From positions 52,049,562 to 52,113,561 of the forward strand of contig NC_134367.1 of the NCBI RefSeq assembly GCF_035582795.1: a stretch of 64,000 bases of DNA, written 5' to 3'. Made by a program: the position numbers and the translations under genes. This stretch comes from Mycteria americana. Lineage: Eukaryota > Chordata > Aves > Ciconiiformes > Ciconiidae. Below the pieces are notes generated by a model. That model ran no database searches and was not told the DNA's origin. It saw only the letters and a program-made list of their open reading frames with translations. Positions 50,744-61,829 of this stretch are shown here, one piece after another; the stretch's first letter is position 1, and each line of letters opens with the position of its first letter.

Positions 50744-50790
50744 GATGAAGTTCTGAAACTCAGGAAAGACATTATTGTTTATTGCCATAA
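50744..50790 (+). CDS. CCDC162: CCDC162 short exon (DEVLKLRKDIIVYCHK)
   Basis: This 47-base exon between a CATCATAG acceptor and an AA/GTAAGT donor reads DEVLKLRKDIIVYCHK, the last codon being shared with the next exon. The family has DEVEKIKR-VI-EYCQKFN here, in the same phases. It is too short for ORF finding and was identified from splice sites and frame continuity. Confidence 0.75.
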
Positions 50791-52214
50791 GTAAGTATAT
50801 CAGATATAAACGTTTACTATATGTCTAATGTATATTTAATATAGATCTAGTATAAACATTTCCATACAAACATATCATGCTTTAAACATAACTCTTGCTC
50901 TGAGGGCATCTTTTTCATGTGAATAATATGAATTTACAGACTTTCTGTTCAGAATATTATGAATATACCTGTAAGCCATTTTGCAAGCTGAGGAAAAGAA
51001 CATTTTCAGTGGTTTATTGGGATAACATTACAGGCAGTAGAAGCCACGTTGCTGGATGAGTAGGAAATATGCCACTTGGTTTCTTTATGAGGAGAAAGGA
51101 TTGATGATGGGATGCTAAGTAGAGGCACACACCACAAACGTGGTTTTGGTATTTCAGCAGAAATACCAGAGAAACATCATTGACATGAGCGATAAATAGT
51201 GGAAATAATGTGTGATGGATCAGAGAATGAATGGGTGGGCCTGTGAATTCAATCTAGTTTGTAAGACAACTTAGGAGAAACCAGAGGTTCAAACAGAGTT
51301 GGACTTGATTTTATTTTTTTTTAATCCTGGGTTCATATGTCAATGTTCAGTATTTTATGGTTTTTATTCCCAGATAAGTTTACGTTTCTGGGACCTTTGC
51401 CTTGCACACAATATCATGAGATTGAGCACACATGCCAATAAAGAAGGAAAAAAAAATAAGGAAATGGGCTATTTCTTGTCTGTTTTCACTGAGAAACAGA
51501 CCATACTTGATATACCGCACTAGACTAGTTTATGCGTTACCTTCCTACTGGAGTACATAACCTGTTACGAAGCCACCTAAGAGCTGGATGTTCCCGATCC
51601 ACTCTGTCAAAAGCCTGGGCGAGAACCTGGCATGTGGCCAGCATCCAGGTCTGTCTTCTCCTCGCATGCCCAGGTACGCAGAGACGCATCCAAGCAGCCT
51701 TGGGAAAGAGCCTGGCAAGGAGCAAGCTGCGAGCAGGGCAGCTGTTTCAATAAGCCGCGGTTTGCAAATGATGTAGATTTGTGTCGTGCTGCAGATGCAG
51801 ACTACCTTTAACCCAGGTACAGCTTATCGAGTGTGTAGGTAAGGCCAGACCGAGGAGTCTGGAGGCAGCTTGCAGCCAGGGGCTGGAGTAGAGTTTCAGC
51901 ACAGCTCAGTGACGATGAAATCTGACTCGGGGTCACACTGTCTAATTGCCAGTTCTGCAATTAAATCGTCATCTCACTTAGCTCCTTCCTGCTTCTGCTT
52001 CCTTATTGTAAGTAAGTATCAATAGCTACCACAAAGTGGTTGCTGTACTGACTTGCAGAGATTTCTAAGGCATTGTAAAGACATCTGTGTGATGAAAAGC
52101 ATTAAATCTAAAATGTACCTTGGTTCTTAAATGCGACTTTTGCAATTTTTATCCCGCTGGTTGTCACAGTACAGAAGAATCGTAGCTTGTAAATTTTGCT
52201 GTAGAAGATGCCAA

Positions 52215-52268
52215 AGATGTCCATACAGAAAGAGATGTCCATACAGAAAGAGATGTCCATACAGAAAG
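52215..52268 (+). repeat. 18-bp tandem repeat, three exact copies
   Basis: The unit AGATGTCCATACAGAAAG occurs three times without a mismatch. It lies in the intron 77 bases upstream of the exon starting at 52345. The absence of divergence suggests a recent expansion and probable length variation among individuals. Confidence 0.9.
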
Positions 52269-52344
52269 AGCTCAACAAAAGTAGAGCTTATCTGGACAGA
52301 TGACACCCTGCACAACACTACATATTTCAATTATACTTTTTTAG

Positions 52345-52523
52345 GCTGAATCAGCATGTGTTCCAGCATGCCCTGAGAGGTCAGCTCATTGGGGGTACTG
52401 CAATAGCCTAAGAAGCCTCTTAGATGATTTCCCTGTCATCAGAGACAAGTACTTCACAATTGGACTACGTCAAGGAAAAAACGAGGAGCAAGACTTAAAC
52501 GAAAACCTTGCAGCTGATCCCAG
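52345..52523 (+). pseudogene. CCDC162: CCDC162 exon, frameshift in a G5 run
   Basis: After TTTTTTAG one base completes Lys, then LNQHVFQHALRGQLI matches the family RRMSHYALRGQII. The exon then needs a frame change at GGGGG (52391-52395) to continue as YCNSLRSLLDDFPVIRDKYF and TIGLRQGKNEEQDL, the counterpart of FYNSLKSLLHDFPTVRDTYFIIGQ. Without the change a TAA follows within six codons. The net effect is +2 (or -1). The exon ends AG/GTTTGT, phase 2. A homopolymer assembly error is possible here. Confidence 0.78.
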
Positions 52524-54349
52524 GTTTGTATCATGATTGCAAGTGTGTTGCTGGGGGCCGGAGTCCTCAGTCAGTGTGTATTACTCAGTAAAGGTGAATA
52601 CGTGTTTGTAAGGGGAATGATAGTCTGAAAGTGCCCCGAGCAGTGTGTTCTGCCAGTCTTCAGGCAATTTTGATGGATGGAGAAGGTGCACAGTCAGAGT
52701 CGCCTGCAAAAGCTGGCATACGCAGAAGGAAAACTTTAGAAACGTGCTTGCTTCTAATCCCAACGCTGCATGTAAGGGGGAAAGAAATGGATAATCTCAT
52801 TTGCAGGATGTAAATCTTCTGCTTTAACGATTAAGCCGAGGTAGTGAGGGTTGTCTTACCCCTTAAATTTTATTTATTTAAGATTTAAACAAAACCTGTT
52901 AATAAGTTGCAGGCATGTGACTTGTCAGAAGTTAGGAAAGGAGAGGAAGAGCACACGACAGACTACGGGATGACCCAGTATCATCTGCTCCTTTCAGAAG
53001 GGACATTTTTTTGGCCATGTCACAAGGATCTCCTTCCTCAAAACTTGTGGCCAGCAAGGCGAAACCTTCTGCTGACTTTCTGTAAGTCTCTAGGCTCCCC
53101 ATGTTAGCACCAGCAGGCAGATGGTTTTAGATGTGAAAGTAGTCACCCAGCACACTGGTTTTGCTCTTGATCGCCTTAGTCCTCAGCAATACAGAGGCTC
53201 AGCAGCAAACACAAAAAACCCCACTCGTTAAGGTTCAGGCAAAAGCTTTAGTTCTGGTAACAAAGGTCAGGAGTGTGGTTACAAGCCCAAGAAATCATAA
53301 AACGTGGTTCAACAGGATACTTGAGAAAGCGATCGTCACCCCTTCCCTGTTGTTTAACTGCAGGGTGGCTGCAGGCTTGTGGAGCTACGCCAGTCTTGGG
53401 CTAGCTCTCATCTGGCTAGCAGCTGCTGGGGAGTAAGCCCATCCCAGGCTCACGGTATGGGCCATTTTTCTTCCTTTATCTGCCTACTTTTCTTGGGTGT
53501 TTTCTAAGGCACTGTATTTTTGTACTGCCATCTCAGATGCCCTGAGAAGCTTTTAAGCTCTATAGTATTTTGCATATTATCATAGGAAGTTGTACATGGG
53601 CCATTCGTAACATATTCACTCTTAGCTTTAGAAGGAGCCTTCTCTGGACACAGTAACAGAAGAGATAATAGTAATCCTAGAACAAAATATTTTAGTAGAC
53701 TTACATTTCAAGCTCAAGCTACCCCCCACCCCAGGTTCTTTCAGTCTGGGGGTTCGTGGATCACACAGTGTCCATCTTCTGCCCTGAACTCATTTGGGAG
53801 TTAGGACCAAGAGTAGTTACTTGTCCTTGCAACTGTTTTGGTTGTCATCCTAGTTTATTAGCAAGGACTAAGTCAAACATGATTTATTTGCACAGAGGAG
53901 CTGAGTTCAGCTGCAGAACCTACACTTCTGCAGTTCATGCTATGCACTACCTGCTACTCTTGGTGTCACGGGGACTTGGAGCAAAGAATAAAGCCATGGT
54001 GTGTTTCAGCAGTATCTGTCTTGTGACAAAGAAGGTCTTGCAGAGCATTGCCTCTGTTGGGATATTGAACATACAGATCAGTGAATCCTAGCATTACGCA
54101 CCCTAATCAGATATTGGTTTGTGCCTCTTGGACCTGTAACTTTTCAACAGCAAGAAAATAGTTCACTACCCTATAATAATTTATAGGGTTATACTATTAT
54201 GTGTCTTCAAAAACCTTAATATAAGCATATCTACTTATAAGCAGTTACACATTGTCCTTTTACACTTTAAAATGAAATATCTGAAGCCATGAAAAATCCT
54301 AGAAAATAAGCACATATACATATGTATGCCCTTTTATTTTTTTAAATAG

Positions 54350-54500
54350 CCCTGAATTTTCTGAGGTTGCCTTTTCTCCGCCTGTGCTTCGACACTTGCC
54401 TGTGCCTCTTGAGCAACTTGTGTCTCTTGAGCAACTTGCGGCCCAGCCACAGTCACTTTCATATTGCTTGCTATACCGTGCTGCTTTTCTGCGTTTGATA
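54350..54500 (+). CDS. CCDC162: Possible CCDC162 exon with internal 6-residue duplication
   Basis: A T-rich tract and AATAG acceptor are followed by 50 open codons, SPEFSEVAFSPPVLRHL, VPLEQLVSLEQLAAQPQSL, SYCLLYRAAFLRLI, then TAA. The first base completes a codon with the AG left open at 52523 (Ser), so the phase fits. It lies between the two exons where the family has more sequence. VPLEQL and VSLEQL are an 18-base tandem duplication (54402-54437). There is no clear donor before the stop, so either the 3' end is damaged or this is not an exon. Confidence 0.45.
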
Positions 54501-57224
54501 TAAAAAGGAAGCCGAGAGCAAATGCTTTCCTACCGGAGGGAGGCAGACACAAAGGTGTCCGGAGAGCAGCGAGCGTGGGGACGGCTGCAGCACGCCCTTC
54601 GCTCCTGCGTCGACCTGCCCCTGCGCAGGGCAGCACGGAAACTGGTGTTCGTGCCAGAAAGGGAGCTGGAGAAAGGGCTTTAATTAAAAATGGCTCCTGC
54701 CCTTTCAGCCCCTTTGCCCTTTTTTTGTCCCCACTTTATCAGTTATTACCAGTTAATGTTTCATTTTCTGTTGTTGGTTAACTGAAGCTAAGAAGCACCT
54801 TGCAGACAGCAACTGCCAATTAGTTATGATGAAAGCAGAAATTTAGCTTCCATCTTGCCTGCATTTAGTGGGTTACAGCAGGACATTAATTCAATTGCTT
54901 TCTTATCTTCTGAACCAAGCTCCTTGCCTGCATTTGTGGCTGCCAGGCACCTGGGGGGTGAGCAGGTCCTGCCTTCCCCGTCCCTCCCGCCCTCCCCCTG
55001 AGAAGGACCTGCAGCTGGGAGGAAGAACCGTGTATCTGGTGGATGGGGGGAAGGTGGCTAGTTACAGCGGAGGAAATATAGGGAGGAAAAAAGGTGGGGA
55101 GTGAAGAGGGGGAAAAAGAGAAAAAATAACATGGAGTAAAGAAGAAAGAAAGAAAGGAAAGAAGACACTCTGGGGGAGGAGCAGAAGAAAGGAGAATGGC
55201 AATAGTTACAATGAAAAGCTTTCTGCAAATATATATATATATGTATTTCCATAAGCCCAAAATTCAGTAACGTCAATGGGAAATGTTTGAGAATAGCCCA
55301 CCTAATTTTAGACGCCTGTATCTGCCTAGGGTCCCCTGGTAATCAATAGGTGCTTCAAAGGCATGACTTGTTTCAGACTCCTACTTTGGGACGAGATGTG
55401 TTGTGGCCTGGAAGTGCCTCTTTCTCTTTCCAGGGACTCAGGGGAGGTGCTCATATTGTAAACATCCGCCTTTGGTCAGGTGAACCCCCTGTCCTTCCTG
55501 ATTTTGCTGTCTTTATGCTATACAGAGTCCAGCTGCAGCGGGATGGAGGGAAGGCTGTGGATACGTACCCTGCACCCACCCTCCCTGACTTACCTGAGCC
55601 TTAGCAGCATCCCTTAGAAAAAGGCAGAAGCACTCGGGTGCAGCAGAAATGTTGTCTTACATAAGAGAGTAAAAGATTCCCTGAGCTATCGCTGTCTGAA
55701 AAGTAAATATTAGAAGCAGGAAGAAAGAGGAAAATGTAGGGCTGTGGTTTCTGTGCGGCAGTGCCATCCTGTTCTGCCCTTCCCCCAGCCTTTTTCTTTG
55801 TTCCCAGATTTGGCAGGTGAAACTTGGTCACAGCTCCTAGGCATACGTGTTTTAAAAGTACTAGTCACTCTGTGAGCATGACATAGCATCTCTGGGAGGT
55901 TTGGGGGTTTTTTAGGGTTTTTTTACATAATGTAGAGAATCTGGTTTATTTGGGATTAGACTGTGTTTTAGCTGTTTCTTGGGAGGTGGCACTGCGAACG
56001 GTTCGTGTGTTGCTGGGGTAGGCAGCACGTGGGCTTATCTGGATGCAGCGGACCGTCCTTATTTCCTTTCTGAAGAAGTGAGGTGCCACACGGCAGCAGG
56101 GATATGTGGTGTGGGACCCCTTTGCAACACGGCTGCAGAGAAGCCACCCTTAACATCCTGTGGTGGGGACGTCCAGCATCTGCGACAGGCTGCCCACAGC
56201 CCTTCTCCACCCAGGTCTGCAAAGACGAAGCAGGTCTGGACGGCGTGTGTGCTTCTCCCTCTGGAGGAAACCCTGGTCGCCCTGTTTGCGCTCTCCCTGC
56301 TGGTATCGTTTACGAGCTGTGATGTAAAGCGGAGGAAATGGAGAGTGTGAATACTAATCTCACCCTGAAAAGCGTCACTTGTCTGGTTTCCTTAGGTACA
56401 ATTTGTGCTTATCATTCTTGTGCAAAAGTTAGTAGGACACAGCTGGCTAAACAAACCCTGCCCAAATATAATTCCTGTGCTTACAACACAGGGTATTCAA
56501 ACTTTCATTACTCCCTCCCACCCAAACTAAAGGACTGTTTTTTTCATTCAGCCTTGCTTTTTTTTTTCCCAGACAAAAGGAAAAAAAAAGATTTAAAACC
56601 CTGCAAAACTTGCTTCAGAAAGAGCTGAACTTAATCTCCAAGCTGAATTTATATCTCTTATTTCAGAATGTACTAGCTGCATATTGTACTTCATCTTCAT
56701 GTATGTGAAGACAAGAAATGGCACATTGTATATAAAACCAGGAAAATACATTATTCATGTAATAAATGTTGTATTTCCATATCTTTTGGCAAAAAAGTGG
56801 GCTGCCTACTAGTAATTGCACATCGTATTTTAAAATAATGATACAGATTTTTAATGCATGTCTGCTGCTTTGCCCTGCCTGTCTCCTGTTCTAGCCAGCA
56901 AAAGCATGTTCCTGGGGGAAGAGACCCTAAATGCCCTCAGCACAGCAGCCTACGTCCCTGCTTTATAAATCAGATGCTTTAAGAAAGTTTCTTTCAAAAT
57001 CCTCTCGAATTCAGCAGGTTTGTGAGGTCAGACCTTTACCTTGCATCCTACACATCAAAGCTAAATCCTGTTATGTCTGAAATACACTTGCTCCAAATCT
57101 TAGAGGCAAATCCTATGTTCAAGTAACAGTTTTATCAAACTTTAAAAAAATGTCTTTCTGGGAAGTGACAGGCAGAAAGAAGCCTCAAAATGCTAAACAC
57201 CTCTCCCTTCTTGCAGTAACTCAG

Positions 57225-57342
57225 ATCCTTCCATCCTCAACCGTGCTCTTTGCTGTCTCCAGATGGATGCACCTTCCTTAACTTGTGGTTCATCCCTCAC
57301 CCTACCGAAGTACTGATCATGTTCAAAAGGCTTCCAGAGAAG
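57225..57342 (+). CDS. CCDC162: CCDC162 exon (FLNLWFIPHPTEVLIMFKRL)
   Basis: The frame SFHPQPCSLLSPDGCTFLNL and WFIPHPTEVLIMFKRLPEK is open up to a GAG AAG/GTCAGT donor (phase 0). It matches the family ADG--LLNLWFIPHPSEVL-MFK-LPEK. The start at 57225 (after AACTCAG) fits phase 2 from upstream. The stronger-looking TTGCAG at 57216 would put a TAA in this frame, so the 5' boundary is uncertain. Confidence 0.77.
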
Positions 57343-58167
57343 GTCAGTATTTGCTAATGCTAAAAGAGATTTGGTGCTAGGCACTAAGCCACACACAGCT
57401 TTTCACATGCATTACAATTTTGCTTGTCACTTGAGATGGGGAAATAAACATCAGCAGTTTTAATTTGGATGCAGCTAGCACATGCCACTGATGAAGGGTG
57501 TTGATGAAGAGCGCCTGTCAGGAAGGAGAGGGTTTCATTCCTCTTGGTTTAGAGGCAGAAACAAAAGTAAAAGGAAAGGAAGGACCCTTTAGTTTAAAGA
57601 TCAAAAGTAATTAAACCAAGAGCCAGCCATGCTGTGCTGCCCTTTCCTATTTGTGAAAGTATTCCCCATCGCACCAGTTTATCAAGTATTGTCCCCGTCC
57701 CCGCGTACACAAAGCAGCAGGCTGGGACCTTTATGTCCCCTGACTTATTTCTGCTGAAGCAGGGAGGAGAAGGGACAGGAGGGAGGAGGTACCTGGGCTG
57801 GCCCTGGCAGCGCGGGAGCTGGAGATGGGGCAGCGCAGGAGGGGAAGGACTGCGAGGGGAAGGCTGCCTGGCCGCGTCTGTCTATTTGGATAGATCTAAA
57901 CAGTGAAAAAAGCAGTTGTACAGAACGCTGGGGAAGCAGTTTCTAAACCAGAAGCTGTGACACCAGAAGGGATGGTGACAGCTGGGAGTGATATCCTGAG
58001 CCTGAACAAAATCCAGTGCTTGACTTTGCTCTGGGAGCCCGGGCGCCCTCCCAGGGAGGTCTCGGGAGCAGCTGCAAGCCAGGAGGCAAAAAAATTTGCG
58101 ACTTTGGTGTGTTTGCTTAGGGACGATCATCTGACTGGTTTTATTTGTGCATTTGTCTTGTCTGCAG

Positions 58168-58329
58168 GCTGCTCTCAGAGCTCTCCACCTAAGCCTAGAA
58201 ATTGTTGGTGCATTTCATGACATGGTTTCGTATCTCCTGGCTTTTGCTCAATTAGGAAATTCTCCAAACTGCTTTTGTGCCTTCAACCCAGAGCCTCTGA
58301 CCCAGACTGGGGAGGGACTCACAGGATTG
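58168..58329 (+). CDS. CCDC162: CCDC162 exon (HDMVSYLLAFAQLGNS)
   Basis: There are 54 open codons from a TCTGCAG acceptor: AALRALHLSLEIVGAFHDMV, SYLLAFAQLGNSPNCF and PEPLTQTGEGLTGL up to GTAATT. It matches the family AFRALKLTLQI-ASFHDIVSYLFSFAKLGNS. The exon ends in phase 0, but the next exon needs one more base, so one base has probably been lost at this junction. Confidence 0.81.
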
Positions 58330-60527
58330 GTAATTAACAAATACTGCGTGCTTAAGGTAGATGGTTCCAGGTGCAAAAGAGTGTGAAATGCTGATGGTGA
58401 GAAAGGGGCAAAGGGAGCATGAAGATGAGATCGATGTCAACTGAAGAATAAATTCAAGATGAAATTACAGTCTTATTTTTTTCTTTTTCGTCCTCCATTC
58501 TACTGGTGGAAGACTGTCATGTTTCAGGAGCATGCCCACAGCATCACAGATCTGTCGCAATCTCACAGAAAAGCAACATACCTACCAGGCTTGGGAGGTC
58601 TGCTCTGGCAGGGAAGAGAGCACATGGTCCAAAAATTGCTCTTCTGCCTCTAGCAAGTGTCTGTTAAGCCATCTGGTCAGCCCATGATGAGTTTATCTTT
58701 ACCAGAAGATTAAAAAAAGTAGCCTTGGGTTCCTCTAGTAAATCTGTCAGTTGATTCTCTTTCCAAAGGGTAAAACAGCTGAGGTGTGTGTCGTCCTGCA
58801 TGAACACGTATTTGTGCAGAAATAGTACTGGTTCCCCTCATAGCTTTGACCTGTTGTTCACGTTAAACTGCATTGCAGCAGTGGGATGTGTCTACCTTTC
58901 CTTTAGTGGTTAGCAATGAGGTGTGTAGAGACTGGTATCTAACCACCAGTTCGGTACCTCTGCTGTCACTGGACACCTTTGCTGGACACCATTGCAAAGG
59001 CACCTTCAGAGGAGTTGCTCCTCTGAAGCTAAATGTGTTCCAAGCTAAAATGTGTTCAAAGTGAGTGGGATGAAACCCTCTTTGGAGGTGCCTAAGATTG
59101 CAGGAACCCAATTAAACTTGATGCCTGATAATTAGGCAACTAAAGTCACACGAGATAATCCTGTCCCAAGTGCTGAAGTGCTCTTGGCATTTGGCTTCTC
59201 AGCCACTGGATTATTCCCACAGGATAGTGAGCTGGAGTTTCAAAACTCCATAGCTCCTCCTCTATGTTGTGTGTACTGCATGCATGGCTGGACTGTTTTC
59301 ATGCCACCTAGAAATGCCCGCGTTTATATATCTGTACATTTGGCACTGCTCAGATGCAACTCAGGAGTAAAAACTTTACCTGCACAGCTTCCCTTTTGTC
59401 CTGGTGTCTTTTAAAAAAAATAAAAAAATTGATTATGACAATTGGGTAAAAATATTAAATTCTTCAAGAATTGGGAAAAATGTATCAAAGACTAGCTTTG
59501 TCTTTTAATGTCTCCAGATTTTATCCCTTATGTATTTTTCTTTTTATGTGAGTACGATTTTTATTATCAGTTCTGAATTCATCTTTCATTTCAAATTCAA
59601 AATTCCATTTTGGAAGGGAAGAAAGGACTCAGTGAATCATACATACCTGTTACAGCTTTTATTTTAATACTGTGCTTGTGAATGTTTGATTTTGAAGTGG
59701 GTTTATTTTCTCTAACAAAAGGCACTCTTTGTTCTGCGGTGTGCGCTCATCGTACCATCAAGTGCGTAATAGTAACTTCATTCGTATATGGCTGGGAAAG
59801 CTCATGTAAATTAACATGTTTAACGAGCTTTGAAACAATCAAGACTGAGCTCAGTGATCAGTGAGAAGCCACATAACCAGATGTAGGAGGAATATTATGT
59901 GCAATGTATTTCAATTTCAGACATATCTAACGTGTGCCTAGCTACCACACTTTTAAAACAGAAAATACAGACAATGATGGAGTCCTCAGTACTCTGCTGT
60001 CTCTATAACGCATTTTGAACAGACAATTTAACTCCATTGCTCCTTTTTTGTTGCTGCTGCTAAGGAATAATTTCCCTCTCCCCCAAATCAGATCATTTAA
60101 CTTCCTTAAACGATGGCAGCCCGGCAGCCTGACAGAGAGAACATTGGGTTTCTATAACAGGTACTTCCAAGTTAAATCACTGCTGCGGTGGCTGTCTCCT
60201 GGGAGGCCGTCAAGGCCTGTGCACACATTTCCGACAAACACTAAGTAAGAGCAGGTGCTCTTGTAAGGGTAATGACTTGTAGAGACCCATTCCTTTGAGA
60301 AGTTTTTTGCTAGGCTTAAAGGGAATAAAAAAACTTTAGAGCCTCAGCAGAAAAATATTCATTAGCTTGCAGAATTGAGGTCCAATAGTATTTTATGGAA
60401 AGCGTTGGAGAAGACGTCCCTATCATTCCCTACCAGGTAATAACTACTTTAGGTCTTTGGAGTAAGTGAAATGCCATCTCAGGGCCTGATTCTGCTCCTG
60501 TCTGACAAATTGCATCTCAATATTTTC

Positions 60528-60567
60528 AGTTGGAAGGGACCTACAACAATCACCTAGTCCAACCAGA
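60528..60567 (-). mobile_element. Short CR1 3'-end fragment, antisense
   Basis: The plus strand reads AGTTGGAAGGGACCTACAAC and CACCTAGTCCAACC, the reverse of the CR1 3' end consensus (TTGGAAGGGACCT...ATC-CTAGT-CCAACC). Only about 40 bases can be recognised. Confidence 0.6.
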
Positions 60568-60941
60568 TATGATAATGAGAAAGATATACCACTGTCCTTG
60601 TTGGTATTTTATAATAATTGACTTTTTAATGGGAAAGGCTAATAAAAGAACCATTCTTTTGAGATGCTTGTAACTTTTAATTCCTACGCCTTTTCCTCCC
60701 TGACCTTACTACATCCTCATAATTCTCCACCTGCCATAATCTCTTTTCTTAAAGCCTGGTTTTGTAGTGTTGAGGGGGATATAAACACATTCTTCTTCTG
60801 CCTCCCAACGGAAAGAGGAAAAATGAAGAAAGTCGTGAAGTACAAAACTCCTAGAGGAAAAAAGAGTTTACTGAACTGAGATATTTTTACGTGCATTTCC
60901 TGAGACCTTACCTGATAAACTTACTGTTCTTGGGATTCCAG

Positions 60942-61080
60942 GGACTGAACTTCAAGAGATACAGAAAATGATTGACAGCCTCCAGAAGCCACTGGATCCC
61001 AGCTAGGTAGCCCAGCTGCTAGCCATTGACAGAGATGTGGTCTTGCTACAGTTCAATGCAGCAATTAGGCGTGGACTACG
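60942..61080 (+). pseudogene. CCDC162: CCDC162 exon with premature TAG
   Basis: After GATTCCAG the frame reads TELQEIQKMIDSLQKPLDPS, stop, VAQLLAIDRDVVLLQFNAAI, RRGL, ending CG/GTAGGA in phase 2. The family reads AELQELQKLIDSLQNP-DPRQVAQALL, so TAG 61004-61006 replaces a Gln codon (CAG or CAA). The first codon needs one base from the previous exon, which ends in phase 0. This is the last CCDC162 exon I can see. Confidence 0.81.
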
Positions 61081-61829
61081 GTAGGAATTACAGCCTGTTA
61101 GGGATGGGACTGGCACGTTTTTTATAAAGAGGCTTTATTTTGTTCACAAAGAAAGAAAAAAATGTAGGAAAGATGACTTTAAATTTTGTCCGTGGTATCT
61201 GCTTCAAGATCATGAAATGTGCCCTGTAAGTGTAGACATTTTCCTTTCACTAAAAGTGCCAATTTTCCTTTAACTAAACGTGGTGAGAGTCCTTACGTGC
61301 TTCATTGAGGGATGTCAACACACCATGTCTGCGTACAGCTGTCCTATTATCTGAGCACTGTATCACCTTCATGTTGTGACTCATAGTTTACTAAATCAGG
61401 GAGGCTGGTAGCTTCTACAGAGGTAGACTTACGAGTTCATGTTCTTGTTTTGCTGCAGGATCTACATTTAATATTTTCCTCTATCAAAGAATGCTTAACA
61501 AGCAGGCACAGGACTTACCTGCTTACACTGAGATCTAGGTTTACCCTCCTGTAAAATGTTGTTGGTTACCCCATCACAGAAACGCAACGAAGATATACTT
61601 TTCAGAACTTCCTAAAAAGTAACCGTCTTCCTTTTCTCCCTGCTCTCCTCCCATATGTTCTCTCTCAATAATGGTCACAGAGAGGTTTCAGTGTACTCAA
61701 CGGAATAACCTTGGCAGAACCAAAACAAGGGCAGGACATGCAAAAGTAAAGGAAATTCCAACTCTCCTCCCCTCTGTAGATGCCACGTGGTGGCATGATG
61801 CAAGACTAGCTTTGTAGGTGTAGCCTGCG

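Larger units (their letters stand above)
5939..61080 (+). pseudogene. CCDC162: CCDC162 gene, decayed (unitary pseudogene), 5' and middle part
   Basis: A chain of about 26 exons on the plus strand encodes a long protein that I recognise as coiled-coil domain containing 162; human CCDC162P (C6orf183/184) is its ortholog. The biochemical function is unknown; the family is a long protein with an N-terminal domain of unknown function (DUF4549, from memory). The identity rests on stretches such as RWLVCHLHSLK, LRWKRFC, NSADEMELFP, VALEDLKELENQ, EEFHLYLRPVHFE and LNLWFIPHP, joined in the right order with mostly compatible intron phases. Four nonsense codons (14006, 14399, 26148, 61004), at least three frame breaks (about 7940, 9923-9943, 52391-52395), a phase conflict between 58329 and 60942, and two lost donor sites make a full-length product impossible. 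The earliest lesion is in exon 3, so translation from the normal ATG would give only about 100 family residues before going out of frame. The 3' end is outside the window. The lesions could partly be assembly errors, but substitutions in separate exons are hard to explain that way. Confidence 0.85.

Noticed and set aside
55979..56350. A 123-codon frame in GC-rich sequence.
   Set aside because: Competing frames exist on both strands and there is no family or splice support.
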